From: Eubacterium pyruvativorans
GTDB taxonomy: Bacteria > Bacillota > Clostridia > Peptostreptococcales > Anaerovoracaceae
DNA: 64,000 nucleotides
NCBI RefSeq assembly: GCF_900102225.1
Contig: NZ_FNBF01000008.1
Location: forward strand, 1 to 64,000
Reading direction: 5' to 3'
Shown here: in pieces, positions 17,919 through 28,040 of the stretch
How positions within the stretch are numbered: position 1 is the first letter of the stretch
Layout: every line of letters begins with the position of its first letter
Translations under genes and position numbers: made by a program
Notes under the pieces: model-generated
What the model was told of the DNA's origin: nothing
Database searches by the model: none
The model's input: the letters and a program-made list of their open reading frames with translations, nothing else

Positions 17919-17951
17919 CTCCTTCCGTTCCCCAGCCGGGGAATCGGATCC

Positions 17952-19115
17952 TTATTCGAAGAACTTCTTCACCTTGTCGGAGAAGCTCTGCTTTTTCTTG
18001 TAACAGCTTCCTTCTTTCAAGTGCTCCGCCATGGTGCGGACCGCCTTCTTCTGTGCGCTGTTCAACTTCGTCGGCACCTCCACGGTGACCGTGACGTACA
18101 TGTCTCCCGGGCGGCCGGTCCGGATATTCCGGATGCCCTTTCCCTTCAGGCGGAATGTGGTTCCCGGCTGTGTGCCTGCCGGCACCCTGTACTGAATCTT
18201 TCCGTCCAGCGTCGGTACCACGATCTCATCGCCCAGGGCTGCCTGATCGAAACTGATCGGAATTTCCAGACGAATGTCGCTTCCGTTTCTCTGGAAAATC
18301 TCGTGGGGCTTGACCTTGATCACCACATAGAGATCGCCGTTCGGTCCGTTGTTCTCTCCCGGCTCACCCTGTCCCCGGATCGGAATCACGGAATCGTTAT
18401 CCACTCCTGCCGGGATGTTGACCTCGATCTTCACCCGGCTCTTCACCTTTCCGGTGCCGTGACAATCGCTGCACGGTGTGTCGATCACGGAGCCCGTCCC
18501 GTTACAGTCCGGACACGGAGACTGGGTCTGCATCTGGCCCAGCATGGTCTTCCGCACCTGGGTGATGACACCGGAACCGCCGCACCGGGAACAGGTGCGC
18601 TTGTGGGTTCCCGGCGCCGTCCCTTCTCCGGAGCAGGTCTTGCACTTCACATACTTGTTCAGCTGGATGGTCTTCTTCGTTCCGAAGGCCGCCTCTTCGA
18701 ACTTGATCTGGACGCCCGCCTGCAGGTCTCTGCCCTTCTGAGGCTGATTCCTGCGCTGTGCACCGCCGCCGAACCCGCCGAATCCGCCGAATCCGCCGCC
18801 GCCGAAGATATCACTGAAGATGTCTCCGAAGTCACCGAAACCGCTGAATCCGCCGCCGGCGCCGCCGCCGAATCCCGCATTCGGATCCACTCCCGCGAAT
18901 CCGAATCGGTCATACTTATCCTTCTTCTCCGGGTCTGACAGAACGCCGTAAGCCTCGTTGACTTCCTTGAACTTCTCCTCGGCTTCCTTGTCCCCCGGAT
19001 TGCGGTCCGGATGATACTTCAGCGCCATCTTCCGGAACGCTTTCTTGATCTCATCGTCACTGGCGCCCTTCTGGATCCCGAGGACCTCATAATAATCGCG
19101 CTTATTCTCTGCCAT
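17952..19115 (-). CDS. dnaJ: Chaperone protein DnaJ
   Basis: 387 aa, full length. J domain 1-70 with HPD ([10 protein letters not shown]); Gly/Phe-rich region about 75-120 including repeated GGFGGFGG; four C-x-x-C-x-G-x-G zinc motifs ([32 protein letters not shown]) about 155-215; then the two beta-sandwich substrate domains. Stimulates DnaK ATP hydrolysis. Starts 25 bp after dnaK in the hrcA-grpE-dnaK-dnaJ operon. Confidence 0.97.
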   Translation of the reverse strand: MAENKRDYYEVLGIQKGASDDEIKKAFRKMALKYHPDRNPGDKEAEEKFKEVNEAYGVLSDPEKKDKYDRFGFAGVDPNAGFGGGAGGGFSGFGDFGDIFSDIFGGGGFGGFGGFGGGAQRRNQPQKGRDLQAGVQIKFEEAAFGTKKTIQLNKYVKCKTCSGEGTAPGTHKRTCSRCGGSGVITQVRKTMLGQMQTQSPCPDCNGTGSVIDTPCSDCHGTGKVKSRVKIEVNIPAGVDNDSVIPIRGQGEPGENNGPNGDLYVVIKVKPHEIFQRNGSDIRLEIPISFDQAALGDEIVVPTLDGKIQYRVPAGTQPGTTFRLKGKGIRNIRTGRPGDMYVTVTVEVPTKLNSAQKKAVRTMAEHLKEGSCYKKKQSFSDKVKKFFE

Positions 19116-19140
19116 ACCGTACCGGCTCCCCTCTTACTTT

Positions 19141-21042
19141 CTACTTATCGTCGTCTACCACAGTGTAGTCTGCATCCACAACGTTGTCATCATTGAATCC
19201 GCCGTTATTCTGCTGACCCTGGTTCTGACCTGCCTGACCGCCCATGTTCGGGCCCGCCTGGCCGCCCATGTCCGGGCCTGCCTGCTGGTTCTGCTGTGCC
19301 TGTGCACCCGCCTGCTGATACAGCTTGGTGGATACTTCATTCAGCTTCGCCATCAGAGCGTCTTCCTTCGCCTTGATGTCATCCGGGTTATTTGCATTCA
19401 GCGCAGACTGCAGATCATTCTTCAGGTTCTCCAGTTCTGTCTTCTCGGACGGATCAATCTTTCCTTCCACGTTCTTCAGCGTGGTTTCTGTCTGGTAAAC
19501 CAGGTTCTCAGCCTTGTTCCGCTCTTCCACGGCCTCCTTCTTCTTCTTGTCTTCCGCCTCGTACTGCTGGGCTTCCTTCACCTTACGGTTAATTTCTTCC
19601 TCCGACAGGTTCGTGGAAGAAGTGATTGTGATCTTCTGTTCCTTGCCTGTACCCAGATCCTTGGCGCTGACGTTGACGATGCCGTTTGCATCGATGTCGA
19701 AGGTTACCTCGATCTGCGGAATGCCGCGCGGCGCCGGAGCGATGCCGGTCAGCTGGAAGCGGCCCAGTGTGATGTTGTCTGCAGCCATTTCCCGCTCACC
19801 CTGCATGACATGAATGTCAACCGCAGTCTGATTATCCGCAGCAGTGGAGAAGATCTGGCTCTTTCTGGTCGGAATCGTTGTATTTCTTTCGATCAGCTTC
19901 GTGGCAACACCGCCCAGTGTTTCGATGGACAGAGACAGCGGTGTGACATCCAGCAGCAGAACGTCGTTGACCTCACCGGTCAGAACGCCGGCCTGGATGG
20001 AAGCACCGATGGCGACACATTCATCCGGGTTGATTCCCTTGAACGGCTCCTTTCCAGTAACTCTCTTCACGGCTTCCTGTACCGCCGGGATACGGGAAGA
20101 ACCGCCTACCATGATGACCTTGGAGATGTCGGCGTTCGTCACTTTCGCATCCGCCATCGCCTTCTGCATCGGCTCGATGGTCCGGTTGACCAGGTCAGCG
20201 GTCAGCTGATCGAACTTCGCACGGGTGATATCCATATTCATGTGCAGCGGACCGTCTGCCGTTACCGTGATGAACGGCAGGTTGACATTGGTGGTCTGGG
20301 CGCTGGACAGTTCCTTCTTCGCCTTCTCTGCCGCTTCCTTCAGTCTCTGCAGTGCCATGTTGTCCTGTCTCAGGTCAACGCCGTTTTCCTTGGCGAACTC
20401 ATCTGCCAGGTAATTCATAACCGCATTGTCGAAGTCATCGCCGCCCAGGTGGGTATCACCGTTGGTTGCCAGTACTTCGAAGACACCGTCTCCCAGTTCC
20501 AGAACAGAGACATCGAATGTGCCGCCGCCCAGATCGTATACCAGAACCTTCTGGGATCCGTTTTCCTTGTCCAGGCCGTAAGCCAGCGCTGCCGCTGTCG
20601 GCTCGTTAATGATTCTCTTCACATCCAGTCCTGCAATTCTGCCGGCGTCCTTCGTCGCCTGCTTCTGTGCGTCGGAGAAGTATGCCGGTACAGTGATGAC
20701 CGCCTCGGATACCTTCTCACCCAGATATGCTTCCGCATCGTTCTTCAGTTTCGTCAGGATCATCGCAGAGATATCCTGCGGTGTGTAGTCCTTCCCGTCG
20801 ATGGTCACCTTGTAGTTTTCACCCATGTGACGCTTGATGGAAGAAATCGTTCTGTCCGGATTCGTGACAGCCTGTCTCTTCGCCGTCTCACCCACCAGTC
20901 TCTCGCCGTTCTTCGCAAAACCGACGACGGACGGTGTGGTTCTGTTTCCTTCCGCATTCGTGATAACAGTCGGTTCGCCGCCTTCCAGTACGGATACGCA
21001 GCTGTTCGTTGTACCAAGATCTATTCCGATTACCTTAGCCAT
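19141..21042 (-). CDS. dnaK: Hsp70 chaperone DnaK
   Basis: 633 aa. N-terminal [20 protein letters not shown] phosphate loop, [39 protein letters not shown] and IPAVQEAVK in the ATPase domain; [20 protein letters not shown] opens the substrate domain. The tail is rich in Gln/Gly with repeated MGGQAGPN units and ends TVVDDDK, a usual Firmicutes-like acidic end. ATG follows AGGAGG. Regulated with its operon by HrcA/CIRCE. Codon choice is more biased than in neighbours, consistent with high expression. Confidence 0.98.
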   Translation of the reverse strand: MAKVIGIDLGTTNSCVSVLEGGEPTVITNAEGNRTTPSVVGFAKNGERLVGETAKRQAVTNPDRTISSIKRHMGENYKVTIDGKDYTPQDISAMILTKLKNDAEAYLGEKVSEAVITVPAYFSDAQKQATKDAGRIAGLDVKRIINEPTAAALAYGLDKENGSQKVLVYDLGGGTFDVSVLELGDGVFEVLATNGDTHLGGDDFDNAVMNYLADEFAKENGVDLRQDNMALQRLKEAAEKAKKELSSAQTTNVNLPFITVTADGPLHMNMDITRAKFDQLTADLVNRTIEPMQKAMADAKVTNADISKVIMVGGSSRIPAVQEAVKRVTGKEPFKGINPDECVAIGASIQAGVLTGEVNDVLLLDVTPLSLSIETLGGVATKLIERNTTIPTRKSQIFSTAADNQTAVDIHVMQGEREMAADNITLGRFQLTGIAPAPRGIPQIEVTFDIDANGIVNVSAKDLGTGKEQKITITSSTNLSEEEINRKVKEAQQYEAEDKKKKEAVEERNKAENLVYQTETTLKNVEGKIDPSEKTELENLKNDLQSALNANNPDDIKAKEDALMAKLNEVSTKLYQQAGAQAQQNQQAGPDMGGQAGPNMGGQAGQNQGQQNNGGFNDDNVVDADYTVVDDDK

Positions 21043-21158
21043 ATTGATTGCCTCCTCTGACTCCTACATTTCTAAAAACCCGGATTCAGGATCCGGATTC
21101 GATGGATCACTATATTGGATATATCTTGAAGGACCCTGCCCGGGCCCCGGGATATCAG

Positions 21159-21773
21159 TTAACTATTCACCCGGACCATGGCCGGCCGGATCACCTTATC
21201 ATGAAGGGTGTAGCCCTTCTGAAGAACCGCAGTGACCTGACCGCTTTCGAAATCCGCATTGTCATCGGTCATCACCGCATGATGGAAATTAGGATCGAAC
21301 TCCTTTCCCACCGCATCGATTTCCGCAAGCCCCGCCTTCGTGAGTACATCGCGCATCTGCCGGAAGATCAGCTCCATGCCCTCGGCGTACTTCTCATCCG
21401 CCGACTCCTGGGCCAGGGCTCTCTCGAAGTTGTCCAGCACCGACAGCAGTTCCGTAACGATCTTCTCGTTGGCGTAGGAGAATACTTCCGCCTTCTCCTT
21501 CTCGGTCCGGCGCTTGTAATTCTGGAAATCCGCCATCAGACGCATGTATTTCTCATCGCCGCTCTCTTCGCTTTCGTTCTTCTCAGCCTCATCTTCCCGG
21601 GACTCTTCTTTCTTTTCGTTCCGGCTTTCGGCCTCTCCGGCATCTGCATTCTTCCCATCTCCGGCATCGTCGGCGCCGGAAACGGACTCTTCCGCATCAG
21701 AAGCACCGGCTTCCGCCTGTTCTGCAGTCTCGTCGGAAATGCCCGCAGCCTTCTTCATTTCTTCATCGCTCAT
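21159..21773 (-). CDS. grpE: Nucleotide exchange factor GrpE
   Basis: 204 aa. An acidic, Ala/Glu/Ser-rich N-terminal tail (about 1-80), then the helical and beta domain: YMRLMADFQNYKRRTEKEKA, VLDNFERALAQ and NFHHAVMTDDN followed by VTAVLQKGYTLHDKVIRPAM. Releases ADP from DnaK. ATG at 21773 has GGAGG 6 nt upstream; an in-frame reading from 21806 lies inside hrcA. Overlaps the hrcA stop by 11 bp. Confidence 0.96.
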   Translation of the reverse strand: MSDEEMKKAAGISDETAEQAEAGASDAEESVSGADDAGDGKNADAGEAESRNEKKEESREDEAEKNESEESGDEKYMRLMADFQNYKRRTEKEKAEVFSYANEKIVTELLSVLDNFERALAQESADEKYAEGMELIFRQMRDVLTKAGLAEIDAVGKEFDPNFHHAVMTDDNADFESGQVTAVLQKGYTLHDKVIRPAMVRVNS

Positions 21774-22818
21774 CGTTATCCTCCTCATCATCCATCCGGA
21801 AAGCATCGTTCAGATTTTCTGTCAGGTACTGCATGACCGACGTAACTCTCCCATAATTCATCCGGGTCGGTCCGATAACACCGATCTTTCCCGCATACTT
21901 CCCGTTCACATGATACGTCGCCGTGATCACGGAACAGTCCTTCATATCCACATCCGGGTTTTCGTCGCCGATCGTCACGATCACGCCGTCATCCCGGTCT
22001 GTCAGTTCTTTCAGGAAGTTCGTCCGTCCCTCGTTTTCGAACTTGGAAACGAACCCCTTCGCCCGCTGGGTGTCACTGAACTCCGGCAGATCGAAAATAT
22101 TCGCAATACCGTCCATGTACAGGTTGATGTTCAGCAGACTTTCCAGGGTTTTCAGGAAGTTCGGCATGATGTTCTTCGTCAGCTGACTCATCGCCGTGAT
22201 GTCCGTTCTGGCATCGGTGGCCAGATTCTCCCGGAGTACATCGGTCAGATTCTTTCCCTTGTAATCATAGGTCAGACTCTTCGCAATGACATTCAGTGTC
22301 TCCTGAGTATATGGCACATCTACCCGGAGCAGACTGCTGGAGGATTTCCCGCTCTCCGCAATGGTCATGAGCACGATCTGCCGTGCATCCACCGGAATCA
22401 GGTTCACATATTCCAGCTTGTCCTGCTTCTGCGTCGGACTCATGGCGAAGGACGCCAGATTCGTAATCTCGGACAGCAGCTCCGCAGCATGCTGAATCGT
22501 CCGGTCCAGTTCCTTCACATCAGCCCGGAGCGTTTCCCGGATTCTCCGCTTCGATTCCTCCGGCAGTTCCTCCCGTCCCATCATATCGTTGACATAGAGG
22601 CGATATGCCTTGTCCGACGGAACCCGTCCGGCGGACGTGTGGGGATGGGTCAGATACCCCATGGCCTCCAGATCGCTCATCTCATTCCGGATCGTCGCCG
22701 GACTGATGACATTGTTAAACTCCCGGGCCAGAGTTCTGGAACCAACCGGTTCCGCAGACATCACATAATCATTGATGATTGCCTGGAGGATTTTCAGTTT
22801 TCTTTCTGTCAATTCCAT
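21763..22818 (-). CDS. hrcA: Heat-inducible transcription repressor HrcA
   Basis: 351 aa. N-terminal winged helix MELTERKLKILQAIINDYVM then EPVGSRTLAREF and SPATIRNEMSDLEAMGYL, with HPHTSAGRVPSDKAYRLYV next, all typical of HrcA; GAF-like dimerisation region downstream. ATG at 22818 is chosen because AAGGGG lies 8 nt upstream; in-frame ATG 22824 and GTG 22827 are too close. The CIRCE operator overlaps its leader, so it represses its own operon, with activity tuned by chaperonins (known for the family). Confidence 0.96.
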   Translation of the reverse strand: MELTERKLKILQAIINDYVMSAEPVGSRTLAREFNNVISPATIRNEMSDLEAMGYLTHPHTSAGRVPSDKAYRLYVNDMMGREELPEESKRRIRETLRADVKELDRTIQHAAELLSEITNLASFAMSPTQKQDKLEYVNLIPVDARQIVLMTIAESGKSSSSLLRVDVPYTQETLNVIAKSLTYDYKGKNLTDVLRENLATDARTDITAMSQLTKNIMPNFLKTLESLLNINLYMDGIANIFDLPEFSDTQRAKGFVSKFENEGRTNFLKELTDRDDGVIVTIGDENPDVDMKDCSVITATYHVNGKYAGKIGVIGPTRMNYGRVTSVMQYLTENLNDAFRMDDEEDNDER

Positions 22819-22833
22819 TCTCATCACCCCTTG

Positions 22834-22900
22834 TTAGCACTCATCGTTCTCGAGTGCTAAACACTGTATATAATATATGCCCAGGCTCTCCCGATGTCAA
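22834..22900 (-). promoter_or_regulatory. hrcA operon promoter and CIRCE operator
   Basis: Minus-strand -35 TTGACA (22900-22895), 17-nt spacer, -10 TATATT (22877-22872). A perfect CIRCE element, TTAGCACTC (22834-22842), 9-nt spacer, GAGTGCTAA (22852-22860), follows immediately. This is the HrcA binding site and fixes the heat-shock control of the four-gene operon. Confidence 0.97.
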
Positions 22901-22945
22901 CCATTTCTTCGGAAGTTTTTCGAGACAGATCCTTCTATACGAACA

Positions 22946-24160
22946 TTATACGAACACTTCCATGATGCGGTTGGAGATATCGATGCCCTTCTCCGTGAGC
23001 CGGAGTCCCTCTTCATCCTCTGTCAGTTCTCCCATCCGGAAGAATTCGTCCAGTTCCCCCCAGCGTCCCCCGAAAACATCCCGGAACGGCCTGCCGAAGC
23101 GCGCCTCGAAATCCCGGTACCGGATCCCTTCCAAAAGACGCAGGGCTGTGAATGCATACTCGCCCGTATCGTCTTCAAATGAATTTTCGTGATCTTCCGC
23201 CGGCGGGAGCGAGCGGTACAGCAGGTCAGACGCCCGGGTGATGCGGCGGCCCTCCAGAAAGGAACTGGCCGCCGCTCCCAGCCCGAGGTACTCCTGAAAA
23301 TGCCAGTATTTCAGATTATGCCGGCACTCGAAACCGGGTTTCGCCGCATTGGAGATCTCGTAGTGGCGGTATCCCGCCGCCCGGATCCGCTCCAGTCCCT
23401 TGTGGTACATGGCCCGGTCCGTCTCATCATCCAGCAGCGCCAGCCGCCCCGCCCGGTAATCCTCATAGAACCGGGTGCCCTCCTCAATCTGAAGGCTGTA
23501 GAAGGACAGATGCTCCGGCTGAAGCGCCAGCACCTGAGCCAGTGTGTCCATCCAGTCTGCCGGGGACTGCCCCGGCACGGCGAACATAATATCTACATTA
23601 ATATTGTGGAATCCCGCATGCCGGGCATCATGATAACAGCGGAGAAAATCCTCCGGAGTATGTACCCGGTTCATAATTCCCAGCACCTTCGGAGAGAGGG
23701 ACTGCAGTCCGATGCTGAGGCGGTTCACCCCCGCCGCACGCATCTGACGGAGCTTCTTCAGATCCAGTGTTTTCGGGTTCGATTCCAGTGTAATCTCCGC
23801 ATCCGGCGTCAGGCCGAACCGTTCCCGGATCCGTTCCACCATGAAACGGATCCATTTCGGTTCCAGCAGCGAAGGCGTGCCGCCGCCGAAGAAAATGGAA
23901 TCCGCCACATACCGGCCCCCGTATTTCTTCCCTGTCCGGTCGATCTCTTCCAGGATTCCCTCGTAATACGATTTCATCACCAGCGCTGCCGGGAGAGACA
24001 CCACACTGAGTTCCGGGTCTCCGCCCGGCTCCGGCAGTCCCTTCATCGGAACCGGCACATCCACGACGCCGCTTCCCACGCTGTTGGAATAGAATCCGCA
24101 GTACCCGCAGCGGGAGAGACAGAACGGGATATGGATGTAGATGCCCAGTTTCTTTTTCAT
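22946..24160 (-). CDS. hemW: Radical SAM protein HemW (heme chaperone family)
   Basis: 404 aa. Radical-SAM cluster motif C-x3-C-x2-C in PFCLSRCGYCGF (HemW pattern; HemN would end in C-x-C). Then FFGGGTPSLL, ITLESNPKTL, RLSIGLQSL, DIMFAVPGQS and a C-terminal HemN-like domain. Family members hold heme or support its insertion rather than oxidise coproporphyrinogen. Between the cluster motif and YYEGILEEI there is an extra stretch of about 35 residues not usual for the family. ATG at 24160 gives the canonical KKLGIYIHIPFC start. Usual neighbour of lepA and hrcA. Confidence 0.92.
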   Translation of the reverse strand: MKKKLGIYIHIPFCLSRCGYCGFYSNSVGSGVVDVPVPMKGLPEPGGDPELSVVSLPAALVMKSYYEGILEEIDRTGKKYGGRYVADSIFFGGGTPSLLEPKWIRFMVERIRERFGLTPDAEITLESNPKTLDLKKLRQMRAAGVNRLSIGLQSLSPKVLGIMNRVHTPEDFLRCYHDARHAGFHNINVDIMFAVPGQSPADWMDTLAQVLALQPEHLSFYSLQIEEGTRFYEDYRAGRLALLDDETDRAMYHKGLERIRAAGYRHYEISNAAKPGFECRHNLKYWHFQEYLGLGAAASSFLEGRRITRASDLLYRSLPPAEDHENSFEDDTGEYAFTALRLLEGIRYRDFEARFGRPFRDVFGGRWGELDEFFRMGELTEDEEGLRLTEKGIDISNRIMEVFV

Positions 24161-24227
24161 GATACGCCCTTTCCGAAAAACGGGCCGGCAGCGGAATCGC
24201 TGCCGGCTTCCTTCCTGATTATCCGTC

Positions 24228-26048
24228 CTACTTATCATCGTCATACTTCAGCACAGCGGTGAACGCCTCCTGAGGCACCTCCACCTTTCCGAACTGACGC
24301 ATCCGTTTCTTACCTTCCTTCTGCTTCTCCAGCAGTTTCTTTTTCCGGGAAATATCGCCGCCGTAGCACTTGGCGATTACATCCTTCCGGTACGCCCGAA
24401 CGGTCTCTCTGGCAATTACTTTTTGTCCTACTGCCGCCTGCACCGGCACCTCGAACTGATGCATCGGAATAACTTCCTTGAGTTTCTTGCAGACGAACCG
24501 CCCCCGGGCGTACGCCTCGGAACGGTGGACAATCATGGAGAAGGCGTCCACCATATCCTTGTTCAGCAGTACATCCATCTTCACCAGATCGGACTTCTCA
24601 TAGCGAAGGAATTCATAGTCCAGGGAGCCGTACCCCTTGGTCCGGGACTTCAGAGCGTCGAAGAAATCGTAGATCACCTCATTCAGAGGCATCTCGTAGT
24701 GCAGCTCCACCCGGTCTGTGGTGATGTATTCCATGCCCTTCATCACACCCCGGCGGTTCTGGCAGATCTCCATGATCGATCCCACGTATTCCTTCGGCAG
24801 CATGATGTCCGCCTTCACAATCGGTTCTTCGATGTGATCGATTTCCGACGGGTCCGGCAGATTGGTCGGATTCTGAATCATCCGCACCGTTCCGTCAGTC
24901 ATAACCACCCGGTATACAACGCTCGGGGAAGTGGTGATGACAGACAGGTTGAATTCTCTCTCCAGCCGTTCCACCACGACTTCCATGTGCAGTAGTCCCA
25001 GAAAACCGCAGCGAAAGCCGAATCCCAGCGCTGCGGAGGTCTCCGGTTCAAACAGCAGGGAAGCGTCGTTCACCTGCAGTTTCTCCAGCGCGTCCTTCAC
25101 GGATTCATAGTTCTCCCCTTCCGCCGGGTAGATCCCGGAGTAAACCATAGGCTGAACCCTCTTGTAGCCCGGAAGCGCCTTTTCCGTCAGGCGGTCCGCC
25201 AGGGTGATGGTGTCTCCCACCCGGGCATCCCGGACCTGCTTGATAGCCGCCACGATATAGCCTACATCGCCGGCCCGGAGGAATTTCGTCGGTACATGAC
25301 CCGGCGCCATGACCCCCACTTCTGTGACCTCATAATTCTTCTTCGTGGCCATCATGTGAATGGTGTCTCCCACCTTCACCGAACCCTCGAAGAGCCGGGC
25401 ATAAATCACCACACCCTTGTAATTATCGTAAGCCGAATCGAAGATCAGCGCCTTCAGCGGCGCATCCACATCCCCCTCCGGATGGGGAATGTCTGTGACA
25501 ATCCGCTCCAGAAGTTCCTGAATCCCCATTCCGGTTTTCGCAGAAACTTCCGGTGCGTTCTCCGCATCGATTCCGATCATCTCCTCGATTTCTTCCTTCG
25601 TCTCTTCCGGACGGGCACTGGCCAGATCCATCTTGTTCAGACAAGGCAGAATCTCCAGGTCTTCGTTGATCGCCAGATAGACGTTGCCCATGGTCTGGGC
25701 CTCCACGCCCTGGGTGGCATCCACCACCAGCACCGCCCCCTCACAGGCGGCCAGGCTGCGGGACACCTCGTAGTTGAAGTCCACATGCCCCGGGGTATCG
25801 ATCAGATTGAAGATATACTCGTGTCCGTCTGCGGAGGGGAAGACCAGCCGGCTGGTCTGCAGCTTGATGGTGATTCCCCGCTCCCGCTCCAGGTCCATGT
25901 TATCCAGGAACTGCTCCTTCATATCATGCTTCGACACCAGACCGGTATTCTCGATCATCCGGTCGGCCAGGGTGGACTTGCCATGGTCGATGTGGGCAAT
26001 GATGCTGAAGTTTCGAATATATTTCTGATAGTCGTTATCGTGATTCAT
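24228..26048 (-). CDS. lepA: Elongation factor 4 (LepA)
   Basis: 606 aa. Ribosome-associated GTPase that can back-translocate stalled ribosomes. G1 [10 protein letters not shown]2 region RGITI, G3 DTPGHVDF, G4 NKMDL; the LepA-specific C-terminal domain includes [34 protein letters not shown] and the basic [23 protein letters not shown] at 26048 gives the usual N-terminus; upstream in-frame sequence is not conserved. Followed after 67 bp by hemW. Confidence 0.97.
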   Translation of the reverse strand: MNHDNDYQKYIRNFSIIAHIDHGKSTLADRMIENTGLVSKHDMKEQFLDNMDLERERGITIKLQTSRLVFPSADGHEYIFNLIDTPGHVDFNYEVSRSLAACEGAVLVVDATQGVEAQTMGNVYLAINEDLEILPCLNKMDLASARPEETKEEIEEMIGIDAENAPEVSAKTGMGIQELLERIVTDIPHPEGDVDAPLKALIFDSAYDNYKGVVIYARLFEGSVKVGDTIHMMATKKNYEVTEVGVMAPGHVPTKFLRAGDVGYIVAAIKQVRDARVGDTITLADRLTEKALPGYKRVQPMVYSGIYPAEGENYESVKDALEKLQVNDASLLFEPETSAALGFGFRCGFLGLLHMEVVVERLEREFNLSVITTSPSVVYRVVMTDGTVRMIQNPTNLPDPSEIDHIEEPIVKADIMLPKEYVGSIMEICQNRRGVMKGMEYITTDRVELHYEMPLNEVIYDFFDALKSRTKGYGSLDYEFLRYEKSDLVKMDVLLNKDMVDAFSMIVHRSEAYARGRFVCKKLKEVIPMHQFEVPVQAAVGQKVIARETVRAYRKDVIAKCYGGDISRKKKLLEKQKEGKKRMRQFGKVEVPQEAFTAVLKYDDDK

Positions 26049-26143
26049 ATAATTTCTTCCCTGATTCGCCGCCCGTCCTCCCCCGAAGGCCCCGGGGCAG
26101 CGCACTTCTGTTTGGTTTCTGTGTGATTTCTATATACCTTTCT

Positions 26144-26172
26144 ATTTTACCAATACCGGGGCGGATTGTAAA
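26144..26172 (-). promoter_or_regulatory. lepA promoter
   Basis: Minus-strand TTTACA (26172-26167), 17-nt spacer, TAAAAT (26149-26144), about 95 bp upstream of lepA. Confidence 0.6.
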
Positions 26173-26190
26173 CGTTTCCCGGAACAGGAA

Positions 26191-26260
26191 AGCAGGACTG
26201 CCTGTCCGAACCGGGGAACGGCGGGTTCCCTTGCTCGAACGGACAGCCCCTGCTTTTTTT
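26191..26260. terminator. Terminator between the small gene and lepA
   Basis: Outer arms AGCAGG (26191-26196) and CCTGCT (26249-26254), inner arms CTGTCCG (26202-26208) and CGGACAG (26240-26246), with a further G+C-rich core. Seven T residues lie at 26254-26260 on the plus strand and TTT on the minus side. It directly follows the stop of the minus-strand gene at 26264. Confidence 0.7.
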
Positions 26261-26263
26261 GTT

Positions 26264-26557
26264 TCATCTCATCCGGTCCACGGACGCAGACCAGTATTCG
26301 TCGACTTCCACGGCCACACTGTCCGCCTGGTCGAAGCGGATCACATATGGTTCCCTCTCCGGGAAGGTGTCCACAGGACCCTCCGCCACTGCGAATCACC
26401 TGTGTGTCTCACCATAGATAAACTGCATCGCCGTGGGATATTTCTTGATCCCCCAGGCTTTCGTTACCTGAAACTGCTCCAGCATCCGCCGGTTCTCTTC
26501 CTTCGCTGCGCATTCCTCCGGAGAAAGTGTTTTTTCTTTTCTCTTAAACAGGCCCAT
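26264..26557 (-). CDS. Small protein gene interrupted by an in-frame UGA
   Basis: ATG at 26557 with AAAGGGG upstream starts MGLFKRKEKTLSPEECAAKE and continues to TAMQFIYGETHR, where a UGA stands at 26396-26398 (codon 54). The same frame goes on with convincing protein sequence (FAVAEGPVDTFPEREPYVIR, then VAVEVDEYW) to a second stop at 26264, just before the terminator. So the gene unit is 98 codons with one internal UGA. A nonsense mutation, a 53-aa product, reinitiation at a downstream GTG, or UGA readthrough are all possible. Selenocysteine is unlikely because no Cys or redox motif is nearby. No function recognised. Confidence 0.5.
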
Positions 26558-26617
26558 ATAATCTGTCCCCTTTACGTTGAGGCGGCCCGATTGCCTGGAG
26601 AAAAGCGGGGAAAACCC

Positions 26618-26646
26618 TTGCATTGCGTTGTATTTCATTGTATACT
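26618..26646 (+). promoter_or_regulatory. rpsT promoter
   Basis: TTGCAT (26618-26623), 17-nt spacer, TATACT (26641-26646), 54 bp before the ribosomal protein gene. Confidence 0.6.
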
Positions 26647-26699
26647 TGTCACTGCGAATTTTATTTCTAAAAAGCTGAATTTATTAGTGGGGGTAAACA

Positions 26700-26972
26700 A
26701 TGGCTAATATTAAATCCGCAAAGAAGAGAATCAAAGTTATCGAGAAGAAGACTGCTCAGAACAGAGCCGTGAAGGACGAGCTGAAGGCTATCATGAAGGA
26801 TTACAACAAGACGATCGCTTCCGGTGACCTGGACGCTGCGGCCGAGAAGAGAACGCATGCAGAGAAGCGCCTGAAGCAGGCAGCTGCGAAGCACACGATT
26901 TCCAAGCAGCAGGCGAGCAGAAAGGTATCCCAGATAACGAAAGCGCTTAACGCAGCGAAAGCTGGTAAGTAA
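26700..26972 (+). CDS. rpsT: Small ribosomal subunit protein bS20
   Basis: 90 aa, full length. MANIKSAKKRIKVIEKK, then NRAVKDELKAIMKDY and the basic C-terminal helix ending ITKALNAAKAGK. Binds 16S rRNA early in 30S assembly. Uses AGA and AAG codons, as expected of a strongly expressed gene. ATG follows GTGGGGGT. Monocistronic, with its own promoter and terminator. Confidence 0.98.
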   Translation: MANIKSAKKRIKVIEKKTAQNRAVKDELKAIMKDYNKTIASGDLDAAAEKRTHAEKRLKQAAAKHTISKQQASRKVSQITKALNAAKAGK

Positions 26973-27033
26973 AATCTCACCCGTCCCCACAGAGTGTACC
27001 TGCTGGGGTACACATTGCTATTACAGCAGCGAA

Positions 27034-27063
27034 AGCCGATGGTGTGTCTCCCATCGGCTTTTT
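27034..27063 (+). terminator. rpsT terminator
   Basis: AGCCGATGG (27034-27042) pairs with CCATCGGCT (27051-27059), followed by TTTTT to 27063. A second small hairpin (GTGTACC/GGGTACAC) lies just upstream near 26994-27013. Confidence 0.9.
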
Positions 27064-27159
27064 ACGTGGGAGCATCCGTGCTATAGTGGAGAGGAAGTAT
27101 CTGTTATCGCACGTCTGCAGTACGTCCATCGTACATCATTATGTTTACAGGAGGTCATT

Positions 27160-27870
27160 ATGTCACTTCATATCACAGCCAGCGAAGAAATTCCGGTTGC
27201 AGAAACGGTTCTGATGCCCGGAGATCCTCTCCGGGCGAAGTTTATCGCCGAGAATTTCCTGGACGCTCCCCGGCGCTACTCGGAAATCCGCAACATGTAC
27301 GGCTATTCCGGTACATACAAAGGCGTCCCGGTGAGCGTTCAGGGAAGCGGCATGGGGATGCCGTCCATGGGAATCTACTCCTGGGAACTTTTCCAACAGC
27401 ACGGAGTACAGAACATCATCCGGGTGGGCACCGCCGGTTCTTTTCATCCGGACATCCACGTAGGAGAAGTCGTGCTGGCACTGGCCGCCTCCACCGATTC
27501 GAACTACTGTGACATGTTCGGCCTGAATGGCGCCTTCACCCCGTCCGCCAGTTTCTCAATTCTGAAGCCGTGCATGGAGGCGGCAGAAGAAGCCGGCATC
27601 CGTTACACGGCGGGCAACGTCCTGTCCAGCGATCATTTCTATGAGGCGGATCCGGACTGGTGGAAACCGTGGCAGAAGATGGGTGTACTGGGGGTGGAAA
27701 TGGAAGCCGCCGCACTGTACGCCAACGCCGCCTTCCTGCACCGGAATGCGCTGGGCATCATGACCATCAGCGATCACTTCGTATTGGATGAGAAGGCCAC
27801 AGTGGAGCAGCGGGAGCATCAGTTCACGAACATGATGAAGCTCGCCCTGGAAACAGCGGTCCGCCTGTAG
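27160..27870 (+). CDS. deoD: Purine nucleoside phosphorylase, DeoD type
   Basis: 236 aa. Phosphorolysis of purine (deoxy)nucleosides to base and (deoxy)ribose-1-phosphate. Family motifs: VLMPGDPLRAKFIAENFL (phosphate loop), GYSGTYKGVPVSVQGSGMGM, GVQNIIRVGTAGS, and GVEMEAAALYANAA near 180, where the E and M contact the ribose. ATG follows CAGGAGG. It stands alone, with a repeat-rich non-coding region downstream. Confidence 0.97.
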   Translation: MSLHITASEEIPVAETVLMPGDPLRAKFIAENFLDAPRRYSEIRNMYGYSGTYKGVPVSVQGSGMGMPSMGIYSWELFQQHGVQNIIRVGTAGSFHPDIHVGEVVLALAASTDSNYCDMFGLNGAFTPSASFSILKPCMEAAEEAGIRYTAGNVLSSDHFYEADPDWWKPWQKMGVLGVEMEAAALYANAAFLHRNALGIMTISDHFVLDEKATVEQREHQFTNMMKLALETAVRL

Positions 27871-27917
27871 TCCTGCTCCCCTTCTGCTGCGGCGGGCGGG
27901 GGCGGCCGGGAATCCAA

Positions 27918-28040
27918 TGCGTGCACGCCACAGGCAGGTGCGACTCGGTGCGTGCACACGCCAGGCAGTGCATTCCGATGCGTGCACACCACAGGCAGGT
28001 GCGTTCCGATGCGTGCACGCTCCAGGCAGGTGCGAAATCT
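27918..28040. repeat. 31-nt-period tandem repeat, island A
   Basis: Four imperfect copies start at 27918, 27949, 27979 and 28010 (period 30-31 nt). Each holds TGCGTGCAC, then a C/A stretch, CAGGCAGGTGCG, and ends (A/T)TCxG. The last copy runs straight into the first GGTGCG hairpin of the island. The whole unit is conserved, so this is not a CRISPR repeat-spacer pattern. Confidence 0.85.

Noticed and set aside
26396-26398. Second selenocysteine codon
   Set aside because: No C-x-x-U or U-x-x-C context and only a weak 4-bp hairpin after the UGA; kept as a finding but not called Sec.
26142-26399. 85-codon minus-strand frame downstream of the UGA-containing gene
   Set aside because: It runs through the terminator hairpin in a different frame, and the in-frame continuation of the upstream gene gives much more protein-like sequence.
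27918-28040. CRISPR-like spacing of repeats in islands A and C
   Set aside because: The whole 31-nt unit is conserved with no variable spacer, and no cas gene is present.
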